Shown here: piece after piece, positions 28,752-37,689 of the stretch
How positions within the stretch are numbered: position 1 is the first letter of the stretch
Layout: every line of letters begins with the position of its first letter
Source of the DNA: Luteitalea sp. TBR-22
GTDB taxonomy: Bacteria > Acidobacteriota > Vicinamibacteria > Vicinamibacterales > Vicinamibacteraceae
DNA: 64,000 bases
Reading direction: 5' to 3'
Assembly: GCF_016865485.1 (NCBI RefSeq)
Contig: NZ_AP024452.1
Location: forward strand, 4,858,501 to 4,922,500
Notes under the pieces: model-generated
The model's database searches: none
Seen by the model: the letters and a program-made list of their open reading frames with translations, nothing else
Told to the model about the DNA's origin: nothing
Position numbers and translations under genes: made by a program

Positions 28752-28923
28752 CGGCAGTCGGCAGTCGGCAGTCGGCAGTCGGCAGTGGGAGCTGCGGGGC
28801 TGGCAATTCCGCCTTCTACCGTCGTGCCTTCTCCTCACCCTCACACCGGGAGCGGCGCGGTGGGACACCGCGCCCTACCTCCGTGCGTCGGCATTCCCGG
28901 CATCCCCGGCATCGCGGCATTCC
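28752..28923. repeat. Composite repeat block: five CGGCAGT heptamers and four CGGCATTCC-type nonamers
   Basis: CGGCAGT x5 exact (28752-28786), about 100 bp of spacer, then CGGCATTCC, CGGCATCCC, CGGCATCG, CGGCATTCC (28889-28923). It lies between the 5S and 12S genes; the spacer shows no gene. Confidence 0.9.
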
Positions 28924-28935
28924 CGCGTGCCGCCA

Positions 28936-30441
28936 TCACGCGGGCGCCACAGTGACCTTGTGGGTCGTGCCGTTGACCGTCACCTCGTACTCGATCCGCT
29001 CGCGCACCGGGCCGGTGCCCGGATCGGGCGGCGGCGGTGCGTTCTCGGGCACCGTCACCACCTTCGGGGTGCGCCCGAGGTTCTTCGGGCCCTGGTCGCG
29101 GGTGCCGAAGAACTTCGGCGCCACCTGCGGGAACATCGCGTAGGTCAGCACGTCCTCGTCGGTGCCGTTGCAGCCCTTGAGCTCGAGCGCCTTGTCGCGC
29201 AGTTGCTGCCACTCGGGTTGCAGCAGGTCGGCGGGGCGCTCGGTGATCACGGGTTTCTTCGCCTGCGCGGCGGCCTGCGCCGTCACCTCGGGATCGCGCT
29301 CGGCGATCGTCCGGCCGTAGTAGCCGAGCATCAGGTCGGCGAACTCGCCGGTGAGCACCTTGTACCGGCCCATCATCACGTTGAACACGGCCTGCGTGCC
29401 GACGATCTGGCTCGACGGCGTGACCAGAGGCGGATACCCCGCGTCCTTGCGCACGCGCGGCACCTCGGCAAGCACCTCCTCCATCCTGTCGGCAGCGCCC
29501 TGCTGTTTCAGCTGGCTCTCCATGTTCGAGATCATCCCGCCCGGGATCTGGCTGTCGAAGATCTCGGTCTCCACGCCGGTGATGTTCGAGAGGAACTCGG
29601 CGTAGCGCGGGCGCACGGTCGCGAAGTACTTCTTCAGGCGCAGCAGGCAGGCCTTGTCGACGCGCGTGTCGAAGCCGGTGCCGTCGAGCATCTCGACGAG
29701 GCTCTCGGTCGGGTTGTGCCCGGGACCGAGGCTGATCGAGCTGATTGCCGTGTCGACGCAGTCGGCACCTGCCTCGATCGCCTTCATCAGGCTGACCATC
29801 GTCACGCCGGTCGTCGCGTGGACGTGCACGTGCACGCGCACGTCCTGCCCGCAGGCGGCCTTGATGCCCTTGACGATGTCGTAGGCCGGCTGGGGCTTGA
29901 GCAGCGCCGCCATGTCCTTGATGCACAGCGAGTCGCAGCCGAGCTCGACGAGCTGCTTGGCCATGTCGACGAAGTGCGCGGTGTCGTGCAGCGGGCTGGT
30001 CGTATAGCAGATCGTCCCCTGCGCGTGCTTGCCGGTGCGCCGCACCGCCTCGATGGGACGCTTCAGGTTCCGGATGTCGTTCAGCGCGTCGAACACCCGG
30101 AACACGTCCATGCCGTTGTCGGCCGACTTCTCGACGAAGCGGTCGACGACGGTGTCCTCGTAGTGGCGATAGCCCAGGAGGTTCTGCCCGCGCAGCAGCA
30201 TCTGCAGGCGCGAGTTCGGCATCAGCGCCCGGAACGTGCGGAGCCGCTCCCAGGGGTCCTCGTTCAGGAAGCGGATGCAGGCGTCGTAGGTGGCGCCGCC
30301 CCAGCACTCGACCGACCAGAAGCCGGCCTTGTCGAGGTCCTCGCACGCCGGGACCATGTCCTCGAGCGACATGCGCGTCGCCATCAGGCTCTGGTGTGCG
30401 TCGCGCAGGATCAGTTCGGTGATGTCGATCGTCTTGGCCAT
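28936..30441 (-). CDS. Methylmalonyl-CoA carboxyltransferase 5S subunit (pyruvate carboxyltransferase, HMGL-like TIM barrel)
   Basis: About 501 residues. The barrel starts ITELILRDAHQSLMATRM, with the metal-ligand Asp. The carbamylated Lys lies in CIKDMAALLKP and the metal-binding His pair in VHVHVHATTGVT. FDSQIPGGMISNMESQL is the typical C-terminal domain segment of 5S, OadA and pyruvate carboxylase B. It transfers carboxyl from biotin to pyruvate, giving oxaloacetate. Unlike OadA it ends without a biotinyl domain; only a stub resembling its first strand remains (YEVTVNGTTHKVTVAPA). ATG 30441 is preferred to TTG 30450. It is 41 bp downstream of adk and is the first transcarboxylase gene of the operon. 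Confidence 0.9.
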   Translation of the reverse strand: MAKTIDITELILRDAHQSLMATRMSLEDMVPACEDLDKAGFWSVECWGGATYDACIRFLNEDPWERLRTFRALMPNSRLQMLLRGQNLLGYRHYEDTVVDRFVEKSADNGMDVFRVFDALNDIRNLKRPIEAVRRTGKHAQGTICYTTSPLHDTAHFVDMAKQLVELGCDSLCIKDMAALLKPQPAYDIVKGIKAACGQDVRVHVHVHATTGVTMVSLMKAIEAGADCVDTAISSISLGPGHNPTESLVEMLDGTGFDTRVDKACLLRLKKYFATVRPRYAEFLSNITGVETEIFDSQIPGGMISNMESQLKQQGAADRMEEVLAEVPRVRKDAGYPPLVTPSSQIVGTQAVFNVMMGRYKVLTGEFADLMLGYYGRTIAERDPEVTAQAAAQAKKPVITERPADLLQPEWQQLRDKALELKGCNGTDEDVLTYAMFPQVAPKFFGTRDQGPKNLGRTPKVVTVPENAPPPPDPGTGPVRERIEYEVTVNGTTHKVTVAPA

Positions 30442-30482
30442 CGTCTTCAATCAGGTCACCCGGACGTGACGGGTTGGTGACG

Positions 30483-31256
30483 TCAGTTGCCTCGCATGTC
30501 GACCAGCGTCGCGAACGGCGAGCCGACGGCGACCCGCAGGCGCGCGTACACCTCGGCGGGGCTGCCGGTCCCGTCGACGTCCACGAGCAGACCCCGCTGA
30601 CGGTAGAAGTCGATCAGCGGGCCGGAGCTGCGCGCATACGCCTGCAGGCGGACCGCAATCGCCTCGGGGCGGTCGTCCTCGCGCTGCACGAGGGCGCCGC
30701 CGCAGGCATCGCAGGTGCCGGCGACACGTGGGGCGTCGTGGGTCGCGTGGCAACTGCGTCGGCAGTCGCGGCACACGCGGCGTCCGGACAGGCGGTCGAC
30801 GATGACCGCGTCGGGCGCCAGCAGGTTGATGGCCGCGTCCAGCGTCAGGCCTGCCTCGTGGAGCCACCCCTCCAGGACCTCGGCCTGCGGCACCGTGCGC
30901 GGGAAGCCATCGAGCAGGAAGCCGTGGACGCACCGAACGCACTGGAAGCGCTCGCGCACCAGGTCGATGGCCAGGGCGTCGGAGGCGTACTCGCCCCGGG
31001 CGATGGCTTCGATGGCCAGTTGCATGGCCGGTGAGGGCGGGACGCCGCCGGGCAGGGCGGCGGAGCGGAACAGGTCACCGGTCGAGAGGTGGCAGGCGCC
31101 GACCTCCGGGCCGAGGCGCACGCCCTGGGTGCCCTTGCCGACCCCGGGGGGACCGAGGAACACCAACCGCCGGGCCCGCAGCGGCACCGGCGCGGGGTTG
31201 TGACACGCCACCGCATCGCCGGTCTGCCACCCCAATCGAAGTCCTCGCGACGGCAT
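30483..31256 (-). CDS. adk: Adenylate kinase with zinc-binding LID
   Basis: About 257 residues. The P-loop is LVFLGPPGVGKGTQGVRLG, the AMP-binding region HLSTGDLFRSA, and DGFPRTVPQAE and DDRPEAIAVRLQAY are standard. The LID has two Cys pairs (CRDC and CDAC), the zinc-type LID of many Gram-positive and some other bacteria. It has an N-terminal extension of about 25 residues before the first strand (MPSRGLRLGWQTGD); a start closer to the P-loop is not available as ATG. GGACGGAGGG precedes two adjacent ATGs (31259, 31256). It is divergent from the sulfide:quinone oxidoreductase gene and upstream of the transcarboxylase operon. Confidence 0.88.
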   Translation of the reverse strand: MPSRGLRLGWQTGDAVACHNPAPVPLRARRLVFLGPPGVGKGTQGVRLGPEVGACHLSTGDLFRSAALPGGVPPSPAMQLAIEAIARGEYASDALAIDLVRERFQCVRCVHGFLLDGFPRTVPQAEVLEGWLHEAGLTLDAAINLLAPDAVIVDRLSGRRVCRDCRRSCHATHDAPRVAGTCDACGGALVQREDDRPEAIAVRLQAYARSSGPLIDFYRQRGLLVDVDGTGSPAEVYARLRVAVGSPFATLVDMRGN

Positions 31257-31480
31257 CATCCCTCCGTCCATAAGCCTACCCCGATGAAGCGCAGCCAACT
31301 CATACATTCCACTCATGGACGACTGGCATGGTCGGCGACCTCCCGGGTCGCCACCGCTCGAGGGCGACGGCATGCCTGTCACCTTCCGGTCCGGGCCGAC
31401 ATCTCTCCACTGCGGCCGGGGTACACCCCGCCGACGTGCGACGGCCCCGCGGCCGCCGGAAGGTGACGGAGGAAGCCCCG

Positions 31481-32938
31481 ATGAGTCGCATCGTCGTCCT
31501 CGGAGCGGGGGTGGCGGGCCATACGGCCGCGTCGTTCCTGCGCGCGTGGCTGGGTCGCCAGGACTCCGTGGTGGTGGTGTCGCCCAAGCCCACCTACAAC
31601 TGGATTCCCTCCAACATCTGGGTCGGCGTCGGGCTGATGCAGCCCGCCGACGTCACGTTCCCGCTCGCCCCCGTCTACGAGCGGCACGGCATCGAGTTCA
31701 GGCAGGCGCGGGCGGTCGCCCTGCACCCCGAGGGCGATGCCGAGGACGGCACCCCGTATGTCGTCGTCGAGTCGACGCGCCCCGGCCACGAAGGCGAGCG
31801 CGAGGCGATCCGCTACGACTTCCTCGTCAACGCCACCGGCCCCAGGCTGAACTTCGGCGCCACGCCCGGCCTCGGACCCGACGCCGGCCACAGCCTGTCG
31901 GTCTGCACCGAGGTGCACGCCCACGAGACGGCCGGCCACCTCGACCGGCTCGTGGAGGCGATGCGCAAGGGGGATCGCAAGCGGTTCCTGGTCGGCACCG
32001 GCCACGGGGCCTGCACCTGCGAGGGGGCGGCGTTCGAGTACATCGTCAACCTGGAGTTCGAGCTGCGACAGCGGGGCGTGCGCGACAAGGCCGACATCTG
32101 GTGGCTCTCCAACGAGTACGAGCTGGGTGACTTCGGCATGGGCGGCATGCACCTGTCGCAAGGCGGTTACGTGACGCCGAGCCGGATCTTCACCGAGTCG
32201 CTCTTCGCGGAGCGGGGCCTGCACTGGATCCGCCGGGCGCACGTGCGGCAGGTCGAGGCGGGGCGGGCGCACTACGAGACGCTGGACGGCGAGCAGCGCA
32301 CGTTCGAGTTCGACTTCGCCATGCTGCTGCCGCCGTTCTCGGGCGTCGGCCTGCAGGCCGTCGATCGCGCCGGCACCGACATCACGTCGTGCGTCTTCCA
32401 GCCGAACGGATTCATGAAGGTGGACGCGCAGTACGACGCCAGGCCGTTCGAGGAATGGGCGGCGAGCGACTGGCCGCAGACCTACCAGTCGCCAGCCTAT
32501 GCCAACCTGTTCGCGGCCGGCATCGCCTTCGCGCCGCCGCACGCGATCTCGCGGCCCTACCAGGCGCCGAGCGGCGCGCCGATCGCGCCGGCGCCGCCGC
32601 GCACGGGCATGCCGTCGGCGACGATCGGCAAGGCCGTGGCGCGGAGCATCGTCGACATGCTGGGCGGCGCCCCGGGCCCGACGCAGCGCGCGTCGATGGC
32701 CGAGATGGGCGCGGCGTGCGTCGCCTCTGCCGGTGCCAGCCTGGTCAGCGGCACGGCCGCGTCGATGACCGTGTTCCCCATCGTGCCGGACTACGAACGC
32801 TACCCCGAGTACGGTCGCGACCTCCGCCTGACCTTCGGCGAGATCGGCCTGGCCGGACACTGGATCAAGGTGCTCCTGCACCACCTCTTCCTGCACAAGG
32901 CGCGGCTCCGTCCCGGCTGGCGGCTCATCCCGGAGTGA
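31481..32938 (+). CDS. sqr: Sulfide:quinone oxidoreductase-like FAD flavoprotein
   Basis: 485 residues. An N-terminal FAD-binding Rossmann motif (RIVVLGAGVAGHTAASFL) is followed by YNWIPSNIWVGVG, an SQR-like active-site entry. Two cysteine sites match the redox pair of SQR: C178/C180 in GTGHGACTCEGAAFEY and a later Cys in EMGAACVASAG, with an extra Cys at 142 (SVCTEVHAHE). The C-terminus is hydrophobic/amphipathic (LAGHWIKVLLHHLFLHKARL), as in the membrane-anchoring helices of SQR. The likely role is oxidising sulfide at the membrane and passing electrons to quinone; a related flavocytochrome-type or NDH-2 role is possible. ATG 31481 follows GACGGAGGAAG. Its stop overlaps the next start (TGATG). 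Confidence 0.82.
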   Translation: MSRIVVLGAGVAGHTAASFLRAWLGRQDSVVVVSPKPTYNWIPSNIWVGVGLMQPADVTFPLAPVYERHGIEFRQARAVALHPEGDAEDGTPYVVVESTRPGHEGEREAIRYDFLVNATGPRLNFGATPGLGPDAGHSLSVCTEVHAHETAGHLDRLVEAMRKGDRKRFLVGTGHGACTCEGAAFEYIVNLEFELRQRGVRDKADIWWLSNEYELGDFGMGGMHLSQGGYVTPSRIFTESLFAERGLHWIRRAHVRQVEAGRAHYETLDGEQRTFEFDFAMLLPPFSGVGLQAVDRAGTDITSCVFQPNGFMKVDAQYDARPFEEWAASDWPQTYQSPAYANLFAAGIAFAPPHAISRPYQAPSGAPIAPAPPRTGMPSATIGKAVARSIVDMLGGAPGPTQRASMAEMGAACVASAGASLVSGTAASMTVFPIVPDYERYPEYGRDLRLTFGEIGLAGHWIKVLLHHLFLHKARLRPGWRLIPE

Positions 32939-33123
32939 TGCCCATGACGACGCGTTCCCAGGCCCATGTCGATCCGGCGTTCGCGGCAGCGACGCGGCCG
33001 ACGCCCCGCACCGTGGCGCTGCGCACGTTCCTGCCGTGGCAGCTGCTACGATTCGCGGCCATCAACCTGAAGATGCTGCGGGTCCTCTGGCGCAACCACC
33101 ACGCGCAGCACGCACCCAGGTAG
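32938..33123 (+). CDS. Small 61-residue protein translationally coupled to the SQR gene
   Basis: 61 residues, starting within the SQR stop (TGATG). The middle of the protein has the pattern TFLPWQLLRFAAINLKMLRV followed by a basic tail (LWRNHHAQHAPR), an amphipathic helix with aromatic anchors and no full membrane span. It could be a peripheral membrane or quinone-side partner of the oxidoreductase. Codon usage and tight coupling support a real gene. Not recognised as a named family. Confidence 0.65.
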   Translation: MPMTTRSQAHVDPAFAAATRPTPRTVALRTFLPWQLLRFAAINLKMLRVLWRNHHAQHAPR

Positions 33124-33192
33124 GGCGCGGCCTCCGACCGTGCCGCCGCAGGGAGCAGCCGCGCAGGACAGGCGACCCTCCCGCGGGCACGC

Positions 33193-34386
33193 TCACCGCA
33201 CCCGCTCGCTGAAGTCACCGGTCGCGGGGTCGCGCAGAATCAGCTTCGCGCGGCCGTCGGGGAGCAGTTCGCGCTTGATGACCAGGTGCCCCTCGAAGCG
33301 CTCGGGCTCGATGTGCAGGCGGGGCGTGTCGCCCCCCCGCCAGTCGCGCAGGAGCACCGGTTCCCACTGCCGGCTCCGCGCCGACCTGTACGCCGCGTCC
33401 ATCACGGCGTTGACGACGCAGCCGTCGTGGAAGGTCTCCTGCGGCGCGCGACCTGCCTCCAGGGCATCGAACATGTCGGTGAACATGTCGACGTAGCCCA
33501 GTTCCGCGACCTCGTCGCCCACCGGGAACAACCAGCCCTCTGCCGTCTCGGCCTTCTCGGCCACGTACCCGCTGCGGCGCGCTGCGGTGAACATCTCGTA
33601 GCCGGTCCGCAGGAAGTGATTCAGCCAGATCGTGCCGTGCGTGCCGGCGATCTCGTCGCGCAGATCCATGCCGCCGCGGAACGTCCAGCTCACCTCGAAT
33701 TGCCCGAGTGCGCCGGAGGCGAACCGGATCAAGGCCACCGCGTTGTCCTCGGCGTCGACCGGATGCACGAGCGTGTCGGCCCAGCACATCACCTCGAGCG
33801 GCCGGTTCCCCTTGCCGACGAAGTTCCTGATGATCTCGATGCAGTGGCACCCGAGGTCGATGATGGCCCCGCCGCCGGTGAGCCGATCGTCCCAGAACCA
33901 CGCCGCGTGCGGCCCGGGATGCGCCTCGCGGGCCCGTACCCACGTGACGTCCCCCACCGCGCCCTCTCGCACCGAGGTGATGGCCTTGAGCGTCTTGGGC
34001 GTGTAGCACAGGTCCTCGAGGTAGCCGGCGAACACGCCGGCCTGCTCCACCACCTGCAGCATCCGCCAGGCCTCCTCGGCCGAGCGCCCGAGCGGCTTGG
34101 TGCACAGCACGGCCTTGCCCGCCCTGGCGGCCAGCGTCACCGCCTCCTCGTGGAGGTGGTTCGGCAATGCCACCACCACGACGTCGGTCTGCGGGTGGGC
34201 AATCGCCGCGGCCATGTCGGTCATCGCGTGGGGCACGCCCCAGCGCGTCGCGAACGCCTCGGCGCGGGCCTGCTGCCGTGAGTAGATGACGTCGACGCGG
34301 TCGCGGCTGCGCTGCGCGTGCAACGTGCGGGTGTAGAAGTCGCCGATGAGCCCCGTGCCCAGCATCGTGATGGAGTGACTGCGCAT
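33193..34386 (-). CDS. Gfo/Idh/MocA family oxidoreductase, second copy
   Basis: About 397 residues. The Rossmann N-terminus is [17 protein letters not shown]; the Lys motif, usually EKP, reads [36 protein letters not shown] is the typical substrate-domain region with His. It is longer than the neighbour at 18.8 kb and not a close copy of it. The C-terminal 40 residues ([20 protein letters not shown]) extend beyond the usual family end. The gene stands alone; its 5' side faces the long repeat tract. Substrate unknown, probably a sugar or inositol derivative. Confidence 0.88.
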   Translation of the reverse strand: MRSHSITMLGTGLIGDFYTRTLHAQRSRDRVDVIYSRQQARAEAFATRWGVPHAMTDMAAAIAHPQTDVVVVALPNHLHEEAVTLAARAGKAVLCTKPLGRSAEEAWRMLQVVEQAGVFAGYLEDLCYTPKTLKAITSVREGAVGDVTWVRAREAHPGPHAAWFWDDRLTGGGAIIDLGCHCIEIIRNFVGKGNRPLEVMCWADTLVHPVDAEDNAVALIRFASGALGQFEVSWTFRGGMDLRDEIAGTHGTIWLNHFLRTGYEMFTAARRSGYVAEKAETAEGWLFPVGDEVAELGYVDMFTDMFDALEAGRAPQETFHDGCVVNAVMDAAYRSARSRQWEPVLLRDWRGGDTPRLHIEPERFEGHLVIKRELLPDGRAKLILRDPATGDFSERVR

Positions 34387-34402
34387 GGGGGACAGACTAT
34401 AC

Positions 34403-34521
34403 GGGCCGTGGGCCGTGGGCCGTGGGCCGTGGGCCTTGGGCCTTGGGCCTTGAGCCTTGAGCCTTGAGCCCTGAGCCCTGAGCCTTGAGCCCTGAGCCTT
34501 GAGTCCTGAGCCCTGAACCTC
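34403..34521. repeat. Heptamer tandem array, unit GRGCCYT, 17 copies
   Basis: Seventeen in-phase heptamers: GGGCCGT x4, GGGCCTT x3, then GAGCCTT, GAGCCCT and GAGTCCT variants, ending GAACCTC. The stepwise change along the array is the mark of local duplication with drift. The reverse-complement unit (AAGGCTC/GGCTCAA) occurs at 55393-55427. Confidence 0.97.
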
Positions 34522-34567
34522 GAATCCGAGGACTGGAGGGGTCGATGGCACCGGCCTTCGACGTTCA

Positions 34568-34603
34568 CGGCATTCTCGGCATTCTCGGCATTCCCGGCAT
34601 TCT
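34568..34603. repeat. Nonamer tandem array, unit CGGCATTCY, 4 copies
   Basis: CGGCATTCT, CGGCATTCT, CGGCATTCC, CGGCATTCT in exact 9-bp phase, 18 bp before the ATG of the acyltransferase-like gene. It is the third locus where nonamers follow a heptamer array. Confidence 0.93.
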
Positions 34604-34621
34604 GGTTGTACGCTGTGCGGC

Positions 34622-35863
34622 ATGCACGACCTTCCCTCCCGTCCCGCGCAGGGCACCGCCGTGCCTGCCAACGCTCCCGTGGGGGCTGCGACGGTCGCCC
34701 CCGCCGTCCGCAACGTCGCCGTCGACGCCTATCGCGGCTTCGTGATGTTCCTGATGATGGCGGAGGTGCTGCGGCTCGCCGCGGTCTCGGCGGCGTATCC
34801 GGGCAACTGGCTGCTCGGGGTCCTGGCCTACCACCAGTCGCACGTCGCGTGGGCCGGCGCCTCGCTGCACGACCTCATCCAGCCTTCGTTCTCGCTGCTG
34901 GTGGGCGTCGCGCTGCCCTACTCGTTCGCGCGGCGCCTGGCGGCCGACGGCTTCCCGAAGGCGTTCGCGCACGCGCTGTGGCGGTCGCTGCTGCTGATCG
35001 CCCTCGGTGTCTTCCTCCGCTCGGTCGGGCGCACGCACACCAACTTCACGTTCGAGGACACGCTGTCGCAGATCGGCCTCGGTTACCCCTTCCTGTTCCT
35101 GCTCGCCACGCGATCGACGCGGACGCTGTGGGCCGCGCTCGCCGTCATCCTGACCGGCTACTGGCTCGCCTGGGCGCTGTACCCGGTGCCGGGCCCGGGC
35201 TACGACTACGCTGCCGTCGGCGTGCCGGCCGACTGGTCGCACCACTACTCGGGCTTCATGGCGCACTGGAACAAGAACGCCAACCTCGGGCACGCCTTCG
35301 ACACCTGGTTCCTGAACCTGTTCCCGCGCGAGACGCCCTTCGTCGCCAACCGCGGCGGCTACCTGACCCTGAGCTTCATCCCGACGCTCGGCACGATGAT
35401 CCTCGGACTGATCGCCGGGCGACGCCTGCGTGAGGCGTCGCCTGCCATTCCCCTGCGCTGGCTGCTGGTCACCGGCACGGCCCTGGTGGCCGGCGGCGTC
35501 GTGCTGCACGTGCTCGGCATCAACCCGATCGTGAAGAAGGTGTGGACGCCGGCGTGGACCCTCTTCAGCGGCGGGCTGTGCTACCTGCTGCTGGCCGGCT
35601 TCTCGTGGGTCATCGACATGCGCGGCTACAAGCGGTGGGCGTTCCCGTTGATCGTGATCGGCCTCAACTCGATCGCGGCCTACCTGATCGCGCACCTCTG
35701 GGAGGGCTTCATCGCGTCGTCGTTCAAGACGCACCTGGGCCAGGGCATCTTCGAGTCGTTCGGCACGGGGCTGGCGCCGCTGGTGGAAGGCATGGCCGTG
35801 CTCGGCGTGTACTGGCTCACGCTGCTCTGGATGTATCGACGCAAGCTGTTCCTCCGGATCTGA
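34622..35863 (+). CDS. HGSNAT/DUF5009-like multi-pass membrane acyltransferase
   Basis: 413 residues, 10-11 transmembrane helices. The N-terminal [20 protein letters not shown] carries the DxxRG motif (DAYRG) of the YeiB/heparan-alpha-glucosaminide N-acetyltransferase group. [20 protein letters not shown] holds the His and Asp expected in the channel, and NTPTLIPTLGTM-like [15 protein letters not shown] follows. By family it would move an acyl group across the membrane onto a sugar. A repeat array lies immediately upstream, so its promoter may be inside or before it. The M50 gene follows 58 bp later on the same strand. Confidence 0.8.
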   Translation: MHDLPSRPAQGTAVPANAPVGAATVAPAVRNVAVDAYRGFVMFLMMAEVLRLAAVSAAYPGNWLLGVLAYHQSHVAWAGASLHDLIQPSFSLLVGVALPYSFARRLAADGFPKAFAHALWRSLLLIALGVFLRSVGRTHTNFTFEDTLSQIGLGYPFLFLLATRSTRTLWAALAVILTGYWLAWALYPVPGPGYDYAAVGVPADWSHHYSGFMAHWNKNANLGHAFDTWFLNLFPRETPFVANRGGYLTLSFIPTLGTMILGLIAGRRLREASPAIPLRWLLVTGTALVAGGVVLHVLGINPIVKKVWTPAWTLFSGGLCYLLLAGFSWVIDMRGYKRWAFPLIVIGLNSIAAYLIAHLWEGFIASSFKTHLGQGIFESFGTGLAPLVEGMAVLGVYWLTLLWMYRRKLFLRI

Positions 35864-35921
35864 TCGGCGGGAGGCGCCGGGTGCCGGGAACGCGGCGTCA
35901 CCGCGGCGCGTCCACTCCGGC

Positions 35922-37064
35922 ATGCCGCAGACTCCGGGCGCCGAGGGCGCCGCGCCTCGCTCCGGCAACGCCGCGCGGCTGGTGCTGCTGGCGGCCTTCA
36001 TGGTCGGGGCACTGGGCCTCGGCCTGCTGGTGGGACGCACGGTCGGCCGCAGCGCGGCGTTCGCTGCGGCCATCGATCGGGTCGGCCTCCCCGCACTGCT
36101 CCTCGGCCTCCCCTTCACGGTCTGGCTCGTCATCCTGGTGCACGAAGCGGGTCACGTGCTCGGCGGGCGCCTCGTCGGATGGCGCTTCCTGATCCTGCTG
36201 GCCGGCCCGCTCCGGGTCGTGCGCGGGGGCGCTGGTCTCGAGTGGTCGTTCAACCGCGCGTGGGCGACCTGGGGCGGCCTGGCGGCGGCGCTGCCGCGCG
36301 AAGGCGCCGACTTCCGCCGGGAGATGCTCGTGGTGGTCCTCGGCGGCCCGGTGGCGAGCCTCGCGCTGGGCGTCGTCGGCCTGCAACTGGCGCGTGGTGG
36401 CGGCGCGCTGATGCCGACCGGCCTCGTGCTCGGCGTGACGAGCCTGCTCATCGCCGTGGCCACGCTGATCCCGATCGCCACCGGCGGCTTCCAGAGCGAC
36501 GGCGCCCAGGCGCTCGACCTGCTGCGCGGCGGCGAGACCCCGGCGCGTCGGGCACGCCTGGTGGCGCTGCTGATGCGCGGGATGGCCGGCATGCGGCCAC
36601 GCGACACCGACCCGGCCGAGATCGAGGCAGCGCTCGCCGAAACGACCCTCGAGCGTGATCGGGTCGCGCTGTGGCTGCAGTCGATGCGCGTGTCGCTCGA
36701 TCGGGGCGAGGTCGACGCGGCGATGCGCGCCGCCCACCAGGCCGGCGCGCGGGTCGACGCCTTCCCCGACGGCATGCGGCAGATGATCACGCTCGATCTC
36801 GCCTGGTGCTGGGCGCGGTACGCGCGCGACGCGGCCGCCGCAGGGGCGTGGCTGGCGCGTTCGTCGGGCGGGTTCGTGGACGCTTACCAGCGCCCGCTCG
36901 CGTCGGCGGGACTCGCGTGGCTCGAAGGACGCCACGACGAGGCGCGCGCGTCGAGCGCGGCGGCTCGCCGGGCGCTCGCCAGGGCCATGGATCCTGGCAC
37001 TGCCCGGATGGTCGCCGACGAACTCGACGCGCTCGATCGCGACCTCGACCGCGCGGCCCGGTGA
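35922..37064 (+). CDS. M50-family site-2-protease-like membrane metalloprotease with helical C-terminal domain
   Basis: 380 residues. The zinc motif HEAGH is in LVILVHEAGHVLGGRLVGW within a membrane helix. The second zinc-site motif is QSDGAQALDLL, the family's xxDG. About six hydrophobic helices make up the first 200 residues. The remainder (from about 210) is a soluble alpha-helical, TPR-like region without Cys. M50 proteins cut membrane-embedded regulators or cleaved signal peptides; the target is unknown. The gene is 3 bp from the stop of the convergent DUF1453-like gene. Confidence 0.82.
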   Translation: MPQTPGAEGAAPRSGNAARLVLLAAFMVGALGLGLLVGRTVGRSAAFAAAIDRVGLPALLLGLPFTVWLVILVHEAGHVLGGRLVGWRFLILLAGPLRVVRGGAGLEWSFNRAWATWGGLAAALPREGADFRREMLVVVLGGPVASLALGVVGLQLARGGGALMPTGLVLGVTSLLIAVATLIPIATGGFQSDGAQALDLLRGGETPARRARLVALLMRGMAGMRPRDTDPAEIEAALAETTLERDRVALWLQSMRVSLDRGEVDAAMRAAHQAGARVDAFPDGMRQMITLDLAWCWARYARDAAAAGAWLARSSGGFVDAYQRPLASAGLAWLEGRHDEARASSAAARRALARAMDPGTARMVADELDALDRDLDRAAR

Positions 37065-37067
37065 CCC

Positions 37068-37619
37068 TCAGCAGGCCGAGCGCAGTCTCCCGGCCTGCCT
37101 CTGCGCGATGCGCCAGCGCACGCCGGCCCAGAAACCGAGCCCATACCCCACCAGCAGCGCCCCGGCGGCCATCGAACCGGCGACACCGGCCGTGCCGAGC
37201 CACCACGACGTCCCGTCCATCGTCCAGGCGTGCCACGCCCGCCACACGCCGTGCCCCAGTCGCGCGACGACGAGCAGGGTGAGCAGGAGTGCGAGCCAGC
37301 GATTGGGTGTGAAGTGGGTGACACCCTCGTGGCAATCCCATCGGCTGGACGCGGCGCCGACGACCCCGAGCAGCACGCCGCCGGCCACGGCCGCCGTGGT
37401 GGCGGGCAGGGCACCCGGCACCCAGAAGCTCGCGGCAGCGGCGCCTACCACCACCAGGCAGGCCGAGCCCGCAAAGCCCGCCACCTGCAGGGACGCGAGC
37501 CAGGCCCTGGCGGGCCGCCGACGGGTGCCGACACGGTAGCGCTGCAGGATCGAGACGGGGACCAGCACGAGCGCCAGCAGCATCACGGCGCCGACGAGTC
37601 CCACCAGGAGCAACGGCAT
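37068..37619 (-). CDS. Four- to five-helix integral membrane protein (DUF1453-like, tentative)
   Basis: 183 residues. A first helix (LLVGLVGAVMLLALVLVPVS) is followed by RYRVGTRRRPARAW, three more helices and HFTPNRWLALLLTLLVVARL, resembling the conserved C-terminal part of DUF1453/CcdC-like proteins. The end (WAGVRWRIAQRQAGRL) is basic. Function unknown. It is convergent with the M50 gene and lies 70 bp downstream of the methyltransferase gene on the same strand. Confidence 0.65.
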   Translation of the reverse strand: MPLLLVGLVGAVMLLALVLVPVSILQRYRVGTRRRPARAWLASLQVAGFAGSACLVVVGAAAASFWVPGALPATTAAVAGGVLLGVVGAASSRWDCHEGVTHFTPNRWLALLLTLLVVARLGHGVWRAWHAWTMDGTSWWLGTAGVAGSMAAGALLVGYGLGFWAGVRWRIAQRQAGRLRSAC

Positions 37620-37689
37620 TGCCCAGCGTACCGCCTGGGTGCCCGTCAGGCCAGCACGACGGGTGCACCTCGGCCGGTGATCGCGTGAC

